In this document: positions 59,701 through 64,000 of the stretch, in pieces
Layout of the letters: the number at the start of each line of letters is the position of its first letter
Numbering within the stretch: position 1 is the first letter of the stretch
Source: Tolypeutes matacus
Taxonomy: Eukaryota > Chordata > Mammalia > Cingulata > Chlamyphoridae
Reading direction: 5' to 3'
Assembly: GCA_026826555.1 (NCBI GenBank)
Contig: JAKSZT010054458.1
Coordinates: forward strand, 4,548,080 to 4,612,079
Length of the DNA stretch: 64,000 bases
Translations under genes and position numbers: made by a program
The notes under the pieces: model-generated
Told to the model about the DNA's origin: nothing
Database searches by the model: none
What the model saw: the letters and a program-made list of their open reading frames with translations, nothing else

Positions 59701-60859
59701 TACTCTATTGAAATACACAATTTGTTTAGATTTTAAAATTATACACTACTCACACAATATAATGCGTCAGGGTCTGCAAGTCCACAATCCCTTAAAGCTT
59801 GGTCTTCTGTCATAAGTTCACTTAGTCACAACACTCACACTAGGTGTGAATGTCCAGACAATCCGATGCTAAAAGCTTCTGCAAAATGTGTTCACGTTTT
59901 TTATATATATATATACACACACATAGTTTATATATATGTTATTGAATCCTTAACAGTATGGTATATGACTTATGACTTATGTGTTCATGGAATGCTAGAA
60001 GTGATTTTTGGTTTTGGTGGGTTTTGACTTTTTAATTTTTATTTATTTAGTTTTCATTTACAATTCTCTTCTTAATTTCTGGAACCTAGTATTTTTTGTG
60101 TGTGCTGAAGGAATAAATACAAAATATTTTGGATTTGACATCATGTGTTAAATGCATATTTTTGAACTCCTCCATTGTTATTTTAGCTCTGCATACATTT
60201 GGTCCGTAAAATACAGCTACCACAGCATGCATATGTTGACACAAAACTACTTTTAATGCTGAAACATGCACAACAAAGCATGTTGTAAAAAGTGTGAGCC
60301 AGCTCAGCTTAGCAGCAAGACTTATAAGAGAAATCTTACCTCAGAAGAGGTTTCTTTTGAGATTAGAAAACATTTTCACTTCATCTTAAAAGGTTCACAG
60401 TCATAACTTTAATGAAATATTTAAGAATTTGTATAAATATAACTCACTTTCAATAAATTGGAATGAAAAAAATCTTTCACAAGGAGACCTTTAAAATCCA
60501 CCATATATATATTGATTGTATATATGTACAATCAATAGCAAAAAAGAGAAAGAAAAGGCTATTTTCTGAATGTTTTCCCTATTGTCTAATGCTTCTTTAT
60601 CTTTAGTGAGTTGTACAAGTAAAGTTTCAAGAGGAAATTCACTTAAAACCATTTTTTAGCATCTATTGAAATAATATACTAGAATCCCCTACTACTTCCA
60701 TATTCAAAATTGCATTACTTAGTAAATGGTTAAGTGTAATTCATATAACTTCAACCCAAAAAATTGATAAATTGTACAAAAGATGTAGAATATGGGAGGT
60801 AAATATATAATATTGAATTCCAGCATAGTACTTCGTCTATAAAATATTATAATAGACTA
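59701..60859. other. Probable intron or flank, nothing recognised
   Basis: No repeat family or second exon is clear. Contains (TA)/(CA) runs near 59901-59937 and a perfect inverted repeat at 60511-60536. Confidence 0.4.
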
Positions 60860-61965
60860 TTTTTGGGACAGTTTCATATTTACAGAAAAACTGACAAGCT
60901 ATGACAGACAGTTCTCATATATTCCACACATAGCTTCCTCTATTATTATCATCTTGTATTAACATAACATATTTGTTACAGTTAATGGGCAAATTATTGA
61001 TACATTATTACTACCTAAAGTGCATATTTCATTCAGAATTTCTTATAATTATTTTTCTCCTTTAACTTCCCATCCAGGTTACCACATTTCATTTAGTTCT
61101 CATGTCTGTCTCCTCTTGCTGTGATAGTTTCCCATATTTTTCTTGCTTTTGACAACCTTTACAATTTTGGTCAGGTATTTTGTAGGCTGCTCATCAATTA
61201 GAATTTGCTTGATATTTTTCTCATGATCTGACTAGGGTTATGGGTTTGGGGAAAGAAGATCACAGAGATAAGTGCAATTTTATTCAGGTACATACTATCA
61301 ACCTGGTTTATGACAGTTGATCTTGACCTTGATCACCTGGCTGAGATGGTGTTTGTCAGGTTTCTCCACTATAAAGTTATCCTACCCCGAGTCCCTCTCC
61401 ATACTGTACTGTTTGGAAGGAAGTCACAATGTGCACCCCACACTTAAAGATAACAAAGTTATGATACCCCTACATGAAGGTGAAGTATCTACATAGATTA
61501 TTTGGAATTCTTCTGCATGGGAGATAAATCATTATGGAATCATATATTTTTCACTTCTTTTATACTTTGCATTATAATTCATTATACTTTATTTATTTTG
61601 TTGCTCAAATTGTTCCAGCTTTAGCCATTGGATGGACTTTCATTTGATTTCTGCTCCCTTTTGACATTCCCCATCAATGTGTTTTTTTGTTTTGTTTTGT
61701 TTTGTTTTACTCTGTTTCATTTTATTTATTTTCTTTCCTAATCCTATAATCAGTCATTCTTCCAAAATGCACAGGTTCATTTTATTGGAGAATGGTATTA
61801 TAATCTAAGATATGGGTTCTGTGTGTTCCTGTTGCTACTGGGGTGTGCTTATATATTTTGATTTATTTTAACCTGCACAAAAATATGAAGTTCTGTCTGT
61901 ATGGCTTTGATCTGAGGAATTGAAATTATAGACAGCACTGGGACATGGTGTCCATCCACATCTTC
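60860..61965 (-). mobile_element. Ancient L1 (L1ME-like) 3' region, antisense
   Basis: Antisense blocks CAGGTTACCACATTTCATTTAG, TTCTCATGTCTGTCTCCTC, GTAGGCTGCTCATCAATTAG, GATCTTGACCTTGATCACCTGG, GTGTTTGTCAGGTTTCTCCAC and AGCCATTGGATGG follow the L1ME 3' UTR in reverse. A T-rich (GTTTT)n at 61681-61709 sits inside. Confidence 0.75.
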
Positions 61966-62254
61966 TCTTCTCAGTGTTCTCTTGTGTATTAATCACATTT
62001 ATAAATTAAATATTTTATTTGTTATAGACATGTGTTGTAGAAAAAGAGGTATATATGAAAATTGTTTTGTGAGATCATGGGATTTTAGTAAAAACCCCAG
62101 GAGAAAGAAGGAAAAGGTTTTTCTAAGCCTATAGGAATAAATGCTTTATAACTGGCAGTAAGAAGGAAAGAAGGTCTAGAGGAACCCAAGACAACTGTTA
62201 AAATAAAAGTAGTGGTCAGAGGAACATAGTTAGCAATATTTGAAGAATCACTGT

Positions 62255-62480
62255 TGTTGAAAATTATAAGGCACTTAAATTTTATTAAGTGCCTACAAAT
62301 GTGCTTCTGTAAGGTGTAATCATTTTACATATATTAATAAATTAAACTTCTGCAGCACATTATATTGAGTACTAGTATTATTATCAGTTGGTCACTGTGT
62401 AAACAAAGACCCTGAAATGTTCATGATTTATATCAAATATTCAATTTTAAGTGGCAGAACAAAGGGCATTACTATAGTAG
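62255..62480 (-). mobile_element. MIR-like fragment, antisense
   Basis: AAGTGCCTACAAATGTGC, GTAATCATTTTACATATATTAA and a TATTATTATCAGTTGGTCACTG block resemble antisense MIR, strongly decayed. Confidence 0.4.
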
Positions 62481-62551
62481 AGCACAAAATTGCAGAAATG
62501 AAAAACAATAATTTCCCTAGTGGGTCACAGAAAGTGATGATAAGCTTGTGA

Positions 62552-62870
62552 TAGATTGTTCACAAAGACATGTTCAAGTCCTAATCCTCAGCCCTGTAAA
62601 TGTGAGCTTTTTGTAAATGGAATCTTCAAGTCCTTAACCCCAATCCTGTGGGTATTGACCAATTTGTAAATAGGATCTTTAAAGATCCTATTTGGAAGAG
62701 GCCAAATTTTATCAGGGTGGGCTTTAATTCAATATTACTAAATTCCTTATAAACTAAGGAAATTTGAAAACAAGAACACAAGCCACGTGAAGCAGAGACA
62801 GATCACCATATGACAGAAACAGAGCTTAATTGCCAGCAAGTCACTACCAGAAGACTATAGACTTCAGGTA
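62552..62870 (+). mobile_element. MLT1-family LTR, sense (left part)
   Basis: GACATGTTCAAGTCCTAATCC, CTGTAAATGTGAGC, TCTTTAAAGATCCTATTTGG, and CAGCAAGTCACTACCAGAAG, then ACTTCAGGTA where another LTR interrupts. It resumes at 63468. Confidence 0.82.
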
Positions 62871-63467
62871 TGGCAGTTTGAGATTATTTATGAACCCCCA
62901 AAAAGATAAGAATTATGTTTGTAAACTGGTCTGTTCCTCTGGGAATGATTCCCTATGATTGTATTACATTCCTATGAGATGTCTTAAATTATGTTAAGAG
63001 TATGACTTTGATTCAACCAAGTCAGTAGCTTATAATTCAGGTTAAGTCCCTGCTCCCTTGGTGAGCTGATATAAACAGGCAGTCCTTCAAAAACACACAG
63101 AAAAAGATACACAGGAAGAAAGAGAGTTCCATAGGCACAGCAGAGGAGAGAATTTTGGTCCTGCAGCCCTAAGAAGAGAGATTAGCCATTTGCTGGATAA
63201 CCTGTAGCTGAGATTGGGAGGAAGTTGGGCCCATGGAGCCTCTAGAGGAAGAGGAAGCCCTGAGAGACAAGCCCTATGACAGCCTATAGCTGAGAGAGAA
63301 GGCCAAACCCTCACAGAAATCAGCAACCATCTTTGGTGAGAAAGTAACCTTGAGTTGGATTCTTTGGAGCCTTGTAACTGTAAGCTTTTACCTCAAATAA
63401 ATACCTTTTATAAAAGGCAACAGATTTCTGGTACTTTGTATCAACTCCTCTTTGGCTGACTAAGGGA
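62871..63467 (+). mobile_element. MaLR-like solo LTR nested in MLT1
   Basis: It starts TGGCAGTTTGAGATTATTT and ends GGCTGACTAAGGGA. It is flanked by an exact 5-bp duplication, AGGTA (62866-62870 and 63468-63472). It contains TATAAA (63070-63075) and AATAAA (63396-63401), so promoter and polyadenylation signals are conserved in position. The 597-bp length and the AAACTGGTCTGTTCCTCTGG block tie it to the LTR at 1-239. Confidence 0.9.
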
Positions 63468-63597
63468 AGGTATGATCTGCCTATCTTTTGATTTTGAACT
63501 TCTAGCCTCCAAACTGTGAGTCAATAAATTCCCATTGTTTAAGCCAATTAGTTCATGGTATTTTGTTATAACAGCCTTGGCAACAAGACAGAAAAGT
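63468..63597 (+). mobile_element. MLT1-family LTR, sense (right part)
   Basis: Continues the left part: TTTGATTTTGAACTTCTAGCC, CCAAACTGTGAGTCAATAAATTCCC, GTTTAAGCCAATTAG, then TTTTGTTATAACAGCC and GGCAACAAGACA. It is the 3' end of an MLT1 LTR. Confidence 0.85.
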
Positions 63598-64000
63598 CTT
63601 GTATTTTAGCTATTGAGGTCACAGATATAGAATGGCCATTGTTTCCAAATACACAGCTTATCTTGAAGGACAATCCTCAACTATGCAAGGCATTGCTCTC
63701 CCAATATTGTGTCTTATCTGCACCTTTAAAAGGCTGTCTCAACTTTTGTCATGCTATCAGCTTCTGGATGTGTAGTATATGGTGAGACAAGTGCCCAGTG
63801 TTTTACATCCTCTGAAACAGTGTGGATGCCTTGGTTCAAGTAGATGCATGCAGACTCTTGTAATGATACCAAAGAATAAAGGTATTGGCCAAGACACAGA
63901 AGCTAGGGGAAAGAAAAGTAAAAGGAAAAATCCATATTCAGGAACAATATTGTTCCCCAAATGTTTTATCACCCAAAATGTTCCTTCATGCCACTTTGCA
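63598..64000. other. No gene seen
   Basis: End of the window; no feature recognised. Confidence 0.4.

Noticed and set aside
60086..60271. Minus-strand frame upstream of the candidate exon, tested as a second exon
   Set aside because: An AG after a pyrimidine-rich stretch is present near 60262, but no donor site follows at a fitting place and the composition does not resemble the exon at 59150.

Overview
The window looks like nuclear DNA of a placental mammal, and most probably of a xenarthran (armadillo more likely than sloth). It is AT-rich and has almost no long open reading frames. It is filled with generations of interspersed repeats: ancient L2, MIR, L1M and MLT1 copies of the kind shared by all placentals, overlaid by younger families. 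The younger families are tRNA-derived SINEs of the DAS type (often dimeric), LINE-1 copies with a long non-coding 3' UTR that recurs in at least seven places here, and MaLR-like LTRs that start TGTGGCAGTTTGA and end in ACA. Family names come from memory of consensus sequences; no search was run.

Region by region. 1-9 kb: two MaLR-like LTRs, an L1ME 3' end, an L2 tail, and long stretches with nothing recognisable. 9-15 kb: two opposed L2 copies around a MIR, and one old LTR-like repeat. 15-27 kb: a dense L1 zone with xenarthran-type L1 3' ends at 15.2-16.6 kb (minus) and 21.4-24.0 kb (plus, carrying a DAS SINE with an exact 8-bp target duplication). An L1M at 24.0-26.9 kb is broken by two MLT1 LTRs. 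27-32 kb: a nested MLT1/L1/LTR mosaic, then about 3 kb of unrecognised sequence, then an L1M fragment. 32.2-34.85 kb: a nearly complete MaLR-type provirus with a truncated 5' LTR, a 1.6-kb internal region and a complete 3' LTR. 35-40 kb: L1 pieces in both orientations, arranged head to head and tail to tail. 40-44 kb: two more LTRs, a monomeric SINE and an L1 3' end. 45-48 kb: a minus-strand L1 interrupted by a young L1 3' end that runs into a 100-N assembly gap. 48.7-51.1 kb: a second minus-strand L1 with a visible reverse-transcriptase YVDD motif, capped by two DAS dimers. 52-64 kb: MLT1, MIR and L1ME remnants and a nested LTR-in-LTR.

The only part I can support as host protein-coding sequence is one exon on the minus strand (59150-59676). 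It has a splice-acceptor-like start, 174 open codons plus a stop, and a polyadenylation signal about 175 bases downstream. It looks like the terminal coding exon of a gene whose other exons lie elsewhere (for a minus-strand gene, to the right). I do not recognise the protein, and a 5'-truncated retrocopy is a live alternative. There are no rRNA or functional tRNA genes and no CRISPR arrays. No new multi-gene system is visible; the noteworthy items are the exon, the provirus, the inverted L1 pairs and the suspicious gap.
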